DNA of 64,000 nucleotides from JAYVYM01 sp046593925 (GCA_046593925.1 JBKJQN010000055.1:1-64000), one strand, 5' to 3'. Positions 9,132 through 18,331 are shown, counted from the stretch's first letter. Numbers and translations are program-made. The notes: generated by a model not told the origin, from the letters alone.

Positions 9132-9946
9132 ATGACCGAGGCCGACCTGGCTGAGTTCGACGTGATCGTGATCGGGGCCGGCCCGACCGGCGAGACCGCG
9201 CGGAAGCGCAACTACATGACCAGCGACCGGGACGACTCCGGTCAGATCCCGTGGCTGGAGAGCAAGGACACCGCGCTCGTACGCGGTACCGGGCGGCTCG
9301 CCGGCGAGCGCACCGTCGAGGGATCTGAGTGGCTGCTCTCGCGCGAGGAGCCGTTCGCCTGCGACGAGGTGCGGGCCGCGTTCGAGGCCGACGGCATCAG
9401 TGTCCTCACGGGCGTCGCGATGAACGGGCTGGCCCGCGAGGGCGTCGGCGGTCCGGTCACGGCGACCCTCGCCGACGGACGGACGCTGGTCGCCGATGAG
9501 ATTCTGGTAGCTGTCGGGCGGCGTCCCGCCACCGGCGACCTCGGCCTCGACCTCGTGGGCCTGGCCACGGGAAGCCCGGTCAAGGTCGACAACGCGTTGC
9601 GCTCGGTCGGCGCCGACGGCGCCAGCAGCCCATGGCTCTATGCCGTCGGTGACTGCAACGGCCGGGCGCTGTTGACCCACGTCGGGAAGCACCAGGCCCG
9701 GATCGCCGCTGATGTCATCCTCGGTAAGGACGTCGGGGTCGCCGGTGCCTACACGCTGGGCCACGGCGTCAAGGGCACCAGCTTCCTCGGCGCCACGTTG
9801 ACCGGCCCGGCATCGCCGAGCTGCTGCACTCAGCGACCGTGGCCATCGCCGGCCAGGTGCCGGTGCAGCGGCTCTGGCACGCCGTCCCGGCCTTCCCGAC
9901 GCTCAGCGAGGTCTGGCTGCGGCTGCTGGAGGCGTACGGGCTGTGA
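9132..9946 (+). pseudogene. Pyridine nucleotide-disulfide oxidoreductase, internally deleted and frameshifted
   Basis: The start has an FAD dinucleotide site (FDVIVIGAGPTGE) that runs directly into ARKRNYMTSDRDDSGQIPWL. The segment carrying the redox-active CxxxxC is therefore missing. A second gap follows RLAGERTVEG, where the NAD-binding part is only partly kept. The FAD-side motif LYAVGDCNGRALLTHVGKHQ is present. After ATLTG the frame shifts, and the dimerisation end (IAELLHSATVAIAG, LWHAVPAFPTLSEVW) continues in another frame to a TGA at 9944-9946. The parent was a mercuric-reductase/lipoamide-dehydrogenase-like enzyme. This copy cannot be functional. Confidence 0.8.
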
Positions 9947-9996
9947 TCCCCGACGAGTGATGACGTCGTTGGTGCGAGAAGGAAGGGTCCACAGCG

Positions 9997-11199
9997 ATGC
10001 CTGATGTCCGCTTCGAGAACCTGCTGATCATCTCATTGGTGGCGGTGATCGCGCCGCTGGTCGTCGGGTTCGCCCCGAGGGTGAGGATCCCCGCCGTGGT
10101 TCTCGAGATCGGGGCCGGCGTCGTCGTCGGGCCGTCGGTGCTCGGCTGGGTGAACGTCGACCTGCCGGTGCAGATCCTGGCCCTCATAGGGCTGGCGTTC
10201 CTGCTGTTCCTGTCCGGGCTCGAGATCGACCTGAACCAGCTCGGCGGCGTCATTCTACGCAAGTCCGTGTTCGGCTACCTGACCACGCTCGTACTCGGAG
10301 TCGGCATCGGGCTCGCGTTCTCGGCGGCCGGTGTCGTCAAGTCGCCGCTGCTGTTGGCGATCACCCTGTCGGCAACCTCGCTGGGGCTCGTCATCCCGGT
10401 GCTCAAAGACGCGAACCAGCTCGACGGTGCGGTCGGGCGTACCGCCGTGTCTGCGGCCACCGTCGCCGACTTCTCGGCCATCGTGCTGCTGTCGTTGCTG
10501 TTCTCGAGCTCGGGGGGCAGCCCGGGCACCAAGCTCGTGCTGCTCGTGGCCTTCGGCGTGCTCGTGGCGGTCACCGCCCTGGTGGTCGGCCGTGCCGGGC
10601 GGTCGATGTCCCTCGGCGGCGTCCTGGACCGGCTGCAGGACACGACCGCGCAGATCCGCGTACGCCTGGCCGTCGTGCTGCTCATTGCGTTCGTGGCGCT
10701 GGCCGAGCGCTTCGGTCTCGAGAGCATCCTCGGCGCGTTCATGGCCGGCGCGGTCGTCTCGCTGCTCGACCGCGACTCGGCGTCGCACCCGAACTTCCGG
10801 CTCAAGCTCGAGGCGATCGGCTTCGGCTTCCTCGTCCCGGTGTTCTTCGTCTCCAGCGGGGTGCGGCTCGATCTGAGCGGCCTGCTCGACCAGCCCTCGG
10901 CGTTCCTGCGCGTGCCACTCTTCCTACTGGCGCTGCTGGTCGTGCGCGGCGTGCCCGCAGTGTGGTTCACCTCGGTCCTGGGTCGTCGGCACACCATCGC
11001 GGTGGCTTATTTGCAGGCGACGTCGCTGCCGTTCATCGTGACCGCCAGTCAGATCGGTGTGCTGACCGGTCGCATCTCCTCGATCACCGCGGCGGCGCTG
11101 GTCTGTGCAGGCCTGCTGTCGGTGCTCGTGTTCCCCTCCTTTGCGCTGGCACTGATGAACGCTGAGAACGTCAAGGACAAGGAACCAATCGCCGCATGA
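9997..11199 (+). CDS. CPA2-family cation:proton antiporter
   Basis: This 400-residue polytopic membrane protein of the Kef/Nha monovalent cation:proton antiporter-2 type has about 12 hydrophobic segments. It shows LLFLSGLEIDL after helix 3, TLSATSLGLVIPVLKD, ESILGAFMAGAVVSLL and FVSSGVRLDL, all family landmarks. There is no C-terminal TrkA/RCK regulatory domain. The ATG start is preceded by AAGGAAGGG at a suitable distance. It would exchange K+ or Na+ for protons across the cytoplasmic membrane. Its stop overlaps an ATG that opens the truncated GH15 copy downstream. Confidence 0.88.
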   Translation: MPDVRFENLLIISLVAVIAPLVVGFAPRVRIPAVVLEIGAGVVVGPSVLGWVNVDLPVQILALIGLAFLLFLSGLEIDLNQLGGVILRKSVFGYLTTLVLGVGIGLAFSAAGVVKSPLLLAITLSATSLGLVIPVLKDANQLDGAVGRTAVSAATVADFSAIVLLSLLFSSSGGSPGTKLVLLVAFGVLVAVTALVVGRAGRSMSLGGVLDRLQDTTAQIRVRLAVVLLIAFVALAERFGLESILGAFMAGAVVSLLDRDSASHPNFRLKLEAIGFGFLVPVFFVSSGVRLDLSGLLDQPSAFLRVPLFLLALLVVRGVPAVWFTSVLGRRHTIAVAYLQATSLPFIVTASQIGVLTGRISSITAAALVCAGLLSVLVFPSFALALMNAENVKDKEPIAA

Positions 11200-11825
11200 C
11201 GGAGCGCGCACCTCGGTACGGCAAGCGAGGGCACAGTGAGTGCAAGCAGCTCGCTCACCAGCCGCGTTGCCGGAGTGGCAGCCGACCGGTCCGGCTCGGC
11301 AACGGTGCCTGGAACCAGCAGCAGATCGATGTGTACGGCGACCTGTTCGGCGCGGCGCACCGGCTGGCCGACCAGCTGGGCTCGATCGACCAGGACACCA
11401 GGTGTTTCCTTGTCGGTTCTGTGGACGAAGCGGCCGAGCGCTGGGTGGAGATGGACCAGGCCATCTGGGAGGTTCGCGGCGATCCGCGGCACTTCTTGTC
11501 CTCGAAGGTCATGTGCCGGGTCGGGCTCGACCGCGCCGTCGCCCTCGCCGACCAGCACGATGCCACCGACCGTGTCGACGGCTGGACCAAGACTCGAGAT
11601 CGGATCCGGGAGACCGTGGAGCGGGATGGCTGGAGCGACCAGGCCGGGGCGTTCACCCAGTACGTGGGCTCGACCGAGCTGGATGCGGCCGCCCTGATGA
11701 TGGCCATCGTCGGCTTCCTGCCCGCCGACGACCCAGGTCGGGGGAGGGCCGACCGAGCGCCTACGGCTTCCTGCACCCTCCCGCGGCGGTGGTCATCTCA
11801 GGTCAGGTGCGTCCAGCCAAGGTGA
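11196..11825 (+). pseudogene. Truncated duplicate of the GH15 glucosidase, opened by an ATGA overlap with the antiporter
   Basis: The core (11277-11734) is a copy of bases 15878-16335 of the intact GH15 gene, same length and no indels. It encodes VGNGAWNQQQIDVYG-like sequence through AIVGFLPADD, including one catalytic glutamate region (AIWEVRGDP). Both flanks are unrelated. The N-terminal half of the enzyme and the second catalytic acid are absent. The frame is open from an ATG overlapping the antiporter stop, so a 209-residue product could be made, but it cannot be a complete glycosidase. Confidence 0.8.
11277..11734 (+). repeat. 458-bp dispersed direct repeat, copy 1 (GH15 segment)
   Basis: This copy is nearly identical to 15878-16335 with no insertions or deletions. 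Mismatches are scattered. It begins at GGCAGCCGACCGGTCC and ends at GCCGACGACCC in both copies, 4.6 kb apart in the same orientation. Confidence 0.9.
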
Positions 11826-12747
11826 GGGAGTAGTCCCCCGCCGCGTCCGTCCAGGTCGTGACGACCTGGAAACCGGCTGCGGCCAACTCGCCGCGAAGCC
11901 CCTCGACCCGGAACTTCGCGGAGGTCTCGGTGAGGATCTCCTCACCCGCGGCGATGTGCCACCGCCGGTCGATGCCAGTGAGGTCCACCGCGAGGTCGCG
12001 CTTGGCGCGCAATCGCATCTCGATGCGGGCCTCGGCCTCGTTGTAGACCGCGACGTGGTCGAAGTCGTCGGGATCGAGTTGGGCCCCGAGCTCGCGGGAA
12101 AGCACGTGGAGGATGTTCTTGTTGAAGGCCGCGGTAACGCCCGCGGCGTCGTCGTAGGCGCAGACCAGCCGCTCGTGGTCCTTGACCAGGTCGGCGCCCA
12201 GCAGGAACAGGTCGCCGGGGTCGGTGGCGTCGTGCAGCCGTCGCAGGAAGGCCGCTCGCGGCCCCGGGCTCAGGTTGCCGATGGTGCTGCCGAGGAAAAC
12301 CACCATCCGATCGCCCCCGGTGCCCGGCAGCGGCGCCAGGTCGTCCTCGAAGTCGGTGACGATGCCTCGGATCTCCATTGCCGGAAGGTCGACCTGGATG
12401 CGCATCGCGGCGTCGTGCAGGGGCTCCTCGGACACGTCCAGGGCCACGAGCAGCGACGGTCGCACGGCCTTCAGGAGTACGCGCGTCTTGCGGGAGTAGC
12501 CGGCGCCCAGCTCGACCAGGGTGCTGACCTGCGGCAGGTCAGCGGCGTGCGCATGGAGGATCGCCTGCTCTGTGCGCGTCGGGTAGTACTCCGGCAGCTC
12601 GGTGATGTCGTCGAACAGCTGGCTGCCCTTCTCGTCGTGGAACCACTTCGGCGGGATCTCGACCGGGGACTTGCAGAGCCCCGCCCGGACGTCCTCGGCC
12701 AGGCGAGTCGGGTCCGGTGCGCGCCGGAACTCCACGGTGTGGGTCAC
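11803..12747 (-). CDS. egtD: L-histidine N-alpha-methyltransferase (ergothioneine biosynthesis)
   Basis: This 314-residue SAM-dependent enzyme makes hercynine by trimethylating histidine. Family landmarks are IPPKWFHDEKGSQLFDDIT, LPEYYPTRTEQAIL, TLVELGAGYSRKTRVLL (SAM site), FLGSTIGNLSP, LLGADLVKDHERLVCAYDD and FNKNILHVLSRELGA. GTG 12747 is chosen because it overlaps the egtB stop (GTGA) and gives the family's usual length. Longer starts would run into egtB. It is co-transcribed and coupled with egtB. The 3' end overlaps the tail of the truncated GH15 frame on the other strand. Confidence 0.93.
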   Translation of the reverse strand: MTHTVEFRRAPDPTRLAEDVRAGLCKSPVEIPPKWFHDEKGSQLFDDITELPEYYPTRTEQAILHAHAADLPQVSTLVELGAGYSRKTRVLLKAVRPSLLVALDVSEEPLHDAAMRIQVDLPAMEIRGIVTDFEDDLAPLPGTGGDRMVVFLGSTIGNLSPGPRAAFLRRLHDATDPGDLFLLGADLVKDHERLVCAYDDAAGVTAAFNKNILHVLSRELGAQLDPDDFDHVAVYNEAEARIEMRLRAKRDLAVDLTGIDRRWHIAAGEEILTETSAKFRVEGLRGELAAAGFQVVTTWTDAAGDYSLTLAGRT

Positions 12748-13968
12748 TTGGCGAGCCTGAGTCCCGAGAAGGCCCAGCGCGAGGGCGCCGGGAAGAAGTT
12801 GCGATACGTGATCCGCTCGTGCCCAGCAGGGGTCGCGCACGAGGCGCCCCGCAGGACGTGCTGGTCGTTCATGAACTTCCCGTTGTACTCGCCGACCGCG
12901 CCTGGAGCGGGCTTAAAGCCCGGGTAGGGGAGGTACTGCGAGGCCGTCCACTCCCAGACGTCGCCGACCATGTGGTCGCCGGCCAGGCCCGGGTGCAGTC
13001 GGCTCAGGTCGAGCAGCTGCCCACGGTGTGGTTCGACGGCCGCAGCGGCCACCTCCCACTCGAACTCCGTCGGCAGCCGGGCGCCAGCCCACCGGGCGTA
13101 GGCGTCTGCCTCGAAGTAGGACACGTGCACGACCGGCTCGCCCCGGCGCAGCTCACGCCCCGGCGGTCGTGAACGTCATCCAGGTGCCGTCGACGTCCCA
13201 CCAGTAGTCGGGACAGCGCCAGCCCTCCCGCTGCCGGGCGTACCACCCGTCGGACAGCCAGAGGTCGGGCCGCCGGTAGCCGCCGTCCACGATGAAGACC
13301 AGCCAGTCCTCGACCGTGACCGCTCGCGAGGCGATTTCGAAGTCCGGCAGGAAGACCCGGTGCTGTGGGCCCTCGTTGTCGTAGGAGAAGCCCGCGGTCG
13401 CACCGATGTCGACCAGGCCGCCCTCGACGCCGCGCCGCTCCAGCGCCGCGCTCGCGACGTCCGGCTCGTCCGGGCGGGGAGTGTATGCCGGCCCGAAGGC
13501 GTGTCGGGACAGCAGATGCTTGATGTCCATGACGAGCAACTCCTGGTGCTGCTGCTCGTGGTTGATGCCGAGTTCGATGAGGGCCAGTGCCGCCGCGCCC
13601 GGCCCCATCGCCAGCAGCGCCTCCACGGCCTCGTTCACGTGCGCCCGGTAGCGGCCGATCTGCTCGACGCCAGGGCGGGTCACGAGGCCGCGCTCCGGGC
13701 GTGGATGCCGCGGGCCGACGGCCTCGTAGTAGCTGTTGAACAGGTAGCGGAACGAGGCGTCGTACGGCTCGTAACCTGTACGGCCGAGGACGAACTCCTC
13801 GTAGAACCAGGTGGTGTGCGCCCGGTGCCACTTCGAGGGTGACGCGTCGGGCATCGACTGCGCTGTCTGGTCCTCGGCCGACAGCGGCGCGGACAGCGCG
13901 TCGGTGAGGGCCCGTGAGCCGGTGAAGCGATCCGCGAGCGAGACGACCGGTGTTTCCAGGAAGGTCAT
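12744..13968 (-). pseudogene. egtB: Hercynine oxygenase / sulfoxide synthase, one frameshift
   Basis: The N-terminal DinB-like domain carries iron ligands in WHRAHTTWFYEEF and GINHEQQHQELLVMDIKH. The C-terminal formylglycine-generating-enzyme-like fold has HVSYFEADAYARWAGARLPTE, VGDVWEWTASQY and NDQHVLRGASCATP. The frame breaks after TWMTFTTAG. Removing one base from the run of four C at 13158-13161 joins the parts (RELRRGEPVVHVSYF). This is the same kind of C4 indel as in the debranching gene at 863-866, so a sequencing or assembly error is possible. The enzyme would oxidatively couple a thiol to hercynine. No egtA, egtC or egtE is present here. Motif site E lies upstream. Confidence 0.85.
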
Positions 13969-14022
13969 GAGCGGTCCGATCGTCGTCAGGATGTCTCGCG
14001 GGCTGAGGGGCTGTCAGCACGC

Positions 14023-14048
14023 GTCCGCTGGTCCCCGGCTGCGTTACA
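14023..14048 (-). promoter_or_regulatory. Site E of the TGTAACG-N16-GAC motif
   Basis: Minus-strand TGTAACG (14042-14048) and GAC (14023-14025) have the conserved offset, 54 bases upstream of egtB. It would drive egtB-egtD. Confidence 0.6.
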
Positions 14049-14261
14049 TCTGCCTCAGAGGCGCCGGGCGCCCCGGGCTGTCTCGGTGTCGGCGCTGCCC
14101 GCGTACCGAGGCGCCGGCCAGGCCTCCTTCCGTGCGTGCGCTGCCCGTCGGCCAACCCGCGTTGAGGACGGAAGCCTGCGGACCCACTGTCGCCCTCTCT
14201 CATGCGCAAACGACCCGGGTGGCGAGCCCCGTCTGCGTGCGCGGCAGAGGTGCAGGGCTGA

Positions 14262-14480
14262 CCGGGGCCGAAGTCAACCTCGATGAGGCGCTCGATGGCG
14301 TGCTGACCTCCTCGAGGCCACGCAGGAGGCCCCTCCAGAGCTGGTCATCTCCGGGACACCTACCCGGCCGAGTTGGTGGACGCGGCGTGCCGGGCCGGCG
14401 CCGACCCGGTGAACGACGCGTAGGCCCCCGGTACGCGGATGTTCGACGTGACGGTGGACGAGGGCGACGTGATGCTGGAC
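14262..14480 (+). pseudogene. Possible dihydropteroate-synthase-like remnant
   Basis: The plus-strand pieces TGAEVNLDEALDGV, then DTYPAELVDAACRAGADPVNDA followed by an amber stop at 14421-14423, and MFDVTVDEGDV resemble the substrate-binding part of FolP-type enzymes. The pieces lie in different frames and nothing else of the gene remains. The similarity was judged by eye only. The rest of 14049-14798 holds no gene I can support. Confidence 0.35.
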
Positions 14481-14798
14481 GGTCCTGCAGTTCACGCGTG
14501 GACCCGCAGAACGGGCACCTGAGCGCTGCCGACTGCTGGGCGAGGATGGGCTCGGGCGCGCGAAGTGGCCGCGAGTCTGCGGCGGACGGGACCGCTCGGC
14601 GTACGGACCATCCGTTTGGGTCCGCACACCGGGACCATGCGCCAGCCAATGCAAGGGTCGGCGTCCCACTCTCCATCAGCCTTGAGCAGGAGGCTCTCGC
14701 CAAGTCCGTCCGCGGTTCCTCACCGCGCGCGATACCCGCGGGGCGGTTCGACAGAGCCCTGATCGGCCGGGCCATCCCCCCTTCCGGCACCCGTTGCG

Positions 14799-14825
14799 TG
14801 TAACGCGACGACGGGCTCGCGCGAC
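14799..14825 (+). promoter_or_regulatory. Site F of the TGTAACG-GAC motif (one base longer spacer)
   Basis: TGTAACG (14799-14805) is followed by GAC at 14823-14825, offset 19 instead of 18. It lies 33 bases upstream of the GH15 ATG at 14858. Confidence 0.5.
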
Positions 14826-14857
14826 TGCACCGCTACGACGACCGATCGGAGCCACTG

Positions 14858-16687
14858 ATGTCCTCTACCCCCATCGCCGACCACGCTCTGCTGTCCGACC
14901 GCCATTCCAGCGCGCTCGTCGACCGGTCCGGGTCGGTGGAGTGGCTGAGCTTCCCCCGGTTCGACAGCCCGTCGGTGTTCGGTCGGCTGCTAGGTGAGGC
15001 GGCGGGGCACTGGCGGGTGAGCCCGGCGGAGGGCTGGTCCAGCACCCGCAGCTACCTTGACCAGACGCTGGTCCTGGAGACCACCTTCACCACTGCGTCC
15101 GGGACGTTGGTGCTCACCGACGCGCTGGCCATGGGGCCGGACAACGGGGGCCACCGCCTCGGCCGAGACGTGCCGCACCTGCTTGTACGGCGGGTTGCGT
15201 GCACGGACGGCGAGGTCGAGGTCGAGGTGTCCTACGAGCCGCGGCCGGAGTACGGACTCGTCGTCCCCCTCCTCGGTGCCGTCCCCGGCGGCGTGACCGC
15301 CCGCGGCGGAGCGGAGTGGCTGGTGCTGTCGATACCCGTCCCGCTCGCGTTGGACGCCGGCCGCGGCCTCGGCCGCACCGTGCTGCACGCGGGCGAGACG
15401 ATGCACCTTGGGCTGAACCGCTCGACGCTCGAGCAGACACCGGCCCGCGTGTGGTCGCAGGACGAGCTGGCGACGGCGCTCGACAACACGGTCGGCGCGT
15501 GGCGCTCCTGGTCTGACCTGCACCAGGCGTACGAAGGACCCTGGACCGACCTCGTGCACCACAGTGGCCGGGTGCTCCAGGGCCTGTCGTTCCAGCCCAG
15601 CGGGGCGATCGTCGCAGCGGCCACGACGTCCCTGCCCGAGGTCGTCGGCGGCGAGCGGAACTGGGACTACCGCTACTCCTGGGTGCGCGACGCCAGTTTC
15701 ACGATGGAGGCGCTCTGGGTGGCGGCCTGTCCGGACGAGGCTGCCGACTTCTTCGCCTTCATGACCACGGCAGCCGCGTCCGGGATCGGCGTAGGGAAGT
15801 CCTTGCAGATCATGTTCGGGATCGGCGGCGAGCACGACCTCACTGAGCGCGAGCTGCCGCACCTGGAGGGCTGGCGCGGCAGCCGACCGGTCCGGGTCGG
15901 CAACGGTGCCTGGAACCAGCAGCAGATCGACGTGTACGGCGAGCTGCTCGGCGCGGCGCACCGGCTGGCTGACCAGCTGGGAGCGATCGACGACGACACG
16001 AAACGCTTCCTCGTCGGCTGCGCGGACACTGCGGCCGAGCGCTGGGTGGAGATGGACCAGGGCATCTGGGAGGTTCGCGGCGACCCGCAGCACTTCTTGT
16101 ACTCGAAGGTCATGTGCTGGGTCGCCCTCGACCGCGCCGTCGCCCTCGCCGACCAGCTCGATGCCGCCGACCGAGTCGACGGCTGGACCAACACTCGAGA
16201 TCGGATCCGGCAGACCGTGGAGCGGGATGGCTGGAGCGACCAGGCCGGGGCGTTCACCCAGTACCTGGGCTCGACCGAGCTAGACGCGTCCAACCTGATG
16301 ATGGCTATCGTCGGCTTCCTGCCCGCCGACGACCCGCGGATGCTGGCCACCATCGACGCCATCGAGCAGCGCCTCACTGACGACAACGGGCTGGTGTATC
16401 GGTACCGCAGCGAGGTCGGCGTCGACGGCCTCGCCGGCGAGGAGGGCACCTTCCTGCTCTGTACGTTCTGGCTGGCCCAGGCGTTGGCCCTCGCCGGTAA
16501 GGTCGACCGGGCGCGGGCGGTGTTCGAGCGGGCGATCGCGTACGTCAACGACGTGGGGCTGCTGGCCGAGGAGGTCGACCCCGCCACCGGTGAGTTGCTC
16601 GGCAACTTCCCGCAGGCGTTCAGTCACATCGGTCTGGTCAACGCCGCGTGGGCCATCTCCGAGGCGGAGCGGCTTGCTGCCACATGA
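14858..16687 (+). CDS. GH15 family glucosidase (trehalase/glucoamylase type)
   Basis: This intact 609-residue two-domain GH15 protein has an N-terminal beta-sandwich starting PIADHALLSDRHSSALVDRSGSVEWLSFPRFDSPS. The (alpha/alpha)6 barrel has RNWDYRYSWVRDASFTMEAL, the first catalytic acid in GIWEVRGDP and the second in LLAEEVDP near residue 570. Such actinobacterial enzymes hydrolyse trehalose or alpha-glucans to glucose; which one cannot be told from sequence alone. It is cytoplasmic, with no signal peptide. The ATG is preceded by CGGAG, and site F lies upstream. It is the source or sibling of the truncated copy at 11277-11734. Confidence 0.9.
   Translation: MSSTPIADHALLSDRHSSALVDRSGSVEWLSFPRFDSPSVFGRLLGEAAGHWRVSPAEGWSSTRSYLDQTLVLETTFTTASGTLVLTDALAMGPDNGGHRLGRDVPHLLVRRVACTDGEVEVEVSYEPRPEYGLVVPLLGAVPGGVTARGGAEWLVLSIPVPLALDAGRGLGRTVLHAGETMHLGLNRSTLEQTPARVWSQDELATALDNTVGAWRSWSDLHQAYEGPWTDLVHHSGRVLQGLSFQPSGAIVAAATTSLPEVVGGERNWDYRYSWVRDASFTMEALWVAACPDEAADFFAFMTTAAASGIGVGKSLQIMFGIGGEHDLTERELPHLEGWRGSRPVRVGNGAWNQQQIDVYGELLGAAHRLADQLGAIDDDTKRFLVGCADTAAERWVEMDQGIWEVRGDPQHFLYSKVMCWVALDRAVALADQLDAADRVDGWTNTRDRIRQTVERDGWSDQAGAFTQYLGSTELDASNLMMAIVGFLPADDPRMLATIDAIEQRLTDDNGLVYRYRSEVGVDGLAGEEGTFLLCTFWLAQALALAGKVDRARAVFERAIAYVNDVGLLAEEVDPATGELLGNFPQAFSHIGLVNAAWAISEAERLAAT
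15878..16335 (+). repeat. 458-bp dispersed direct repeat, copy 2 (inside the intact GH15 gene)
   Basis: This is the partner of 11277-11734, with identical length and ends at the same motifs. It covers the central barrel region, including the first catalytic glutamate. Confidence 0.9.
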
Positions 16688-17686
16688 CCGCGCCCACGCT
16701 GCGTCCTTGACGCGTGCGCCGACGGCGCGAGACAGCAAGGCTCCCGTGCGTCGAGCGTGTCGGCGGTCGGATCGATGGAACTGGCCCGCGTGCTGCAGAC
16801 CGTCCTCGAAAAACGCCAGCACGTCGCAGCGATGCCTTGGAAGTCCCTTACGAGCCTTGTCGCGTCGAGAGGGTGGTTCCAACGCGGGCCGCTGCTCTGC
16901 ACTCAGAGGCTCGTCGGAAGGAATGCGGGCTCCTCGGGCGAGACCGTCGCGGAGTGCTCGTAGACATTGACGGACCGATAGGCAGGGCGCGCTCCGCTGG
17001 ATCGTTGGGATGGAGACGTGACACAGTCGAGCGGCATATTCCAGGCCGCGACGGCCACGTGCGGGCAGGACCGTGGTTGCCCGGGGGCGAGCCGCGGGCG
17101 CGCCGACGTTCACCGAGCTGGTGAACGCGGTTGTTGCCCGCCCTCATGCACGTCTCGCTGCTACATGGTGAATCGGAGAGACCCGCCGAGGACGTCGAGC
17201 AGGGCACGTGAGCCTGCCGTCGCGAGGGCCTGGACCGCTTCGACGGACGGATCTTCGCGGCGCAGGTAGGCGTTCTTGATTCAACTGAACCGCACGCACC
17301 ACCGTCCGCCGTCATAAGAGGCTCCACCCTTCGGCCGGCCGACGGGTAAGGGGCCGGTGGCACGAGCGTCGCCGCGGGCCATCTGCATGGCTGAGACATA
17401 ACAGACGTCAAGCGGGATGTGGTCCTCCGCGGGCGCATCGCCGCCGTGGCGCGAGGCGGATCGGCAGCGGGTGCTCCACGAGACCGGCCGGCTGATCGAA
17501 AGGCAGGTCCTGCGTCCTGGTCGGCAGCGGCTCGTCGTCGTGCAGGTCGACGTGCTCGGCAGAAGCTCGAAGTCGACGTGCGCGACGTTGCAGGTGTCGC
17601 GCCAGAACCAACGGGTCCTGTTGCGATGGAGCCGGGTCGCCTTGCGTGCAGGTCTCGAGGCGTACTACTTCTCGTGACCCGTCGGC
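16688..17686. other. About 1 kb without a supportable gene
   Basis: Both strands carry only short frames with no recognisable domain. A weak resemblance to a BON-domain end (RQKLEVDVRDVAGVA, near 17565-17610) is too short to call. The stretch looks like decayed coding sequence. Confidence 0.5.
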
Positions 17687-17712
17687 TGTAACGTGGTGAC
17701 CGCTCAGAAGAC
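17687..17712 (+). promoter_or_regulatory. Site G of the TGTAACG-N16-GAC motif
   Basis: TGTAACG (17687-17693) and GAC (17710-17712) have the exact conserved offset, 49 bases upstream of the DUF421 gene. Confidence 0.6.
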
Positions 17713-17761
17713 TGCCGAGCTATGCAGGACTCCGCTCCTTCGCCGAAGCTGTTAACGCGCG

Positions 17762-18331
17762 ATGTCTGACATATGGACGATCGGCGTGCCGTTGGCGGAC
17801 AAGGTGATCCGCACGCTGGCCGTGTACGCGGGGCTTGCCGTGCTGCTCCGCCTGGCAGGCAAGCGCAACCTCGCCCAACTCAACTCCTTTGATCTTGTAG
17901 TGGTTCTTCTGCTCTCGAGTGTGGTCCAGAATGCCCTGATAGGTCCGGACCTCAGCGTGACGGGTGCGTTCATCGGGGCGGCCGTCCTGCTCGGTTCGAA
18001 TGCGGCGGTCGTGCGATTCGTGCACCGCTTCGACTGGGCCGTGCGGGCGTTCGAGGGCGGCGACGTCGTCCTCGTCAAGGACGGACTCTTCGTGGACGCG
18101 AATCTGCGCAGCCAGGGTTTGCGCCGCGCCGATGTGGAAACCGCGCTGAGGGCTCAGGGCGCAGGCGGCCCGTTGGATGTCGCTGCGGCCACCCTTGGCC
18201 CAGAGGGCAGCATCGTCGTCTGGCTCAAGCCGGAGGAGCAGTCGGCAAATAAGGCTGACATCGCCGCGATCCTCGGCAGGCTTGACACTCTGGAGCGCCT
18301 CATCCGAGAAGCCGACGCCTCTGCGCGGTAA
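17762..18331 (+). CDS. DUF421 (YetF-like) membrane protein
   Basis: This 189-residue protein has about three N-terminal membrane segments (residues 10-90) with the family signature LRLAGKRNLAQLNSFDLVVVLLLSSVVQNAL, then a cytoplasmic DUF421 domain (GDVVLVKDGLFVDANLRSQGLRRADVETALR). Function of the family is unknown; YetF-type proteins are linked to stress and sporulation in Firmicutes. The start has no strong ribosome-binding site. It is preceded by motif site G, so it is probably the seventh member of the regulon. Confidence 0.85.
   Translation: MSDIWTIGVPLADKVIRTLAVYAGLAVLLRLAGKRNLAQLNSFDLVVVLLLSSVVQNALIGPDLSVTGAFIGAAVLLGSNAAVVRFVHRFDWAVRAFEGGDVVLVKDGLFVDANLRSQGLRRADVETALRAQGAGGPLDVAAATLGPEGSIVVWLKPEEQSANKADIAAILGRLDTLERLIREADASAR

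Noticed and set aside
17400..17680. Possible BON-domain protein
   Set aside because: Only one short stretch is suggestive and the frames do not connect, so it is left as unexplained sequence.
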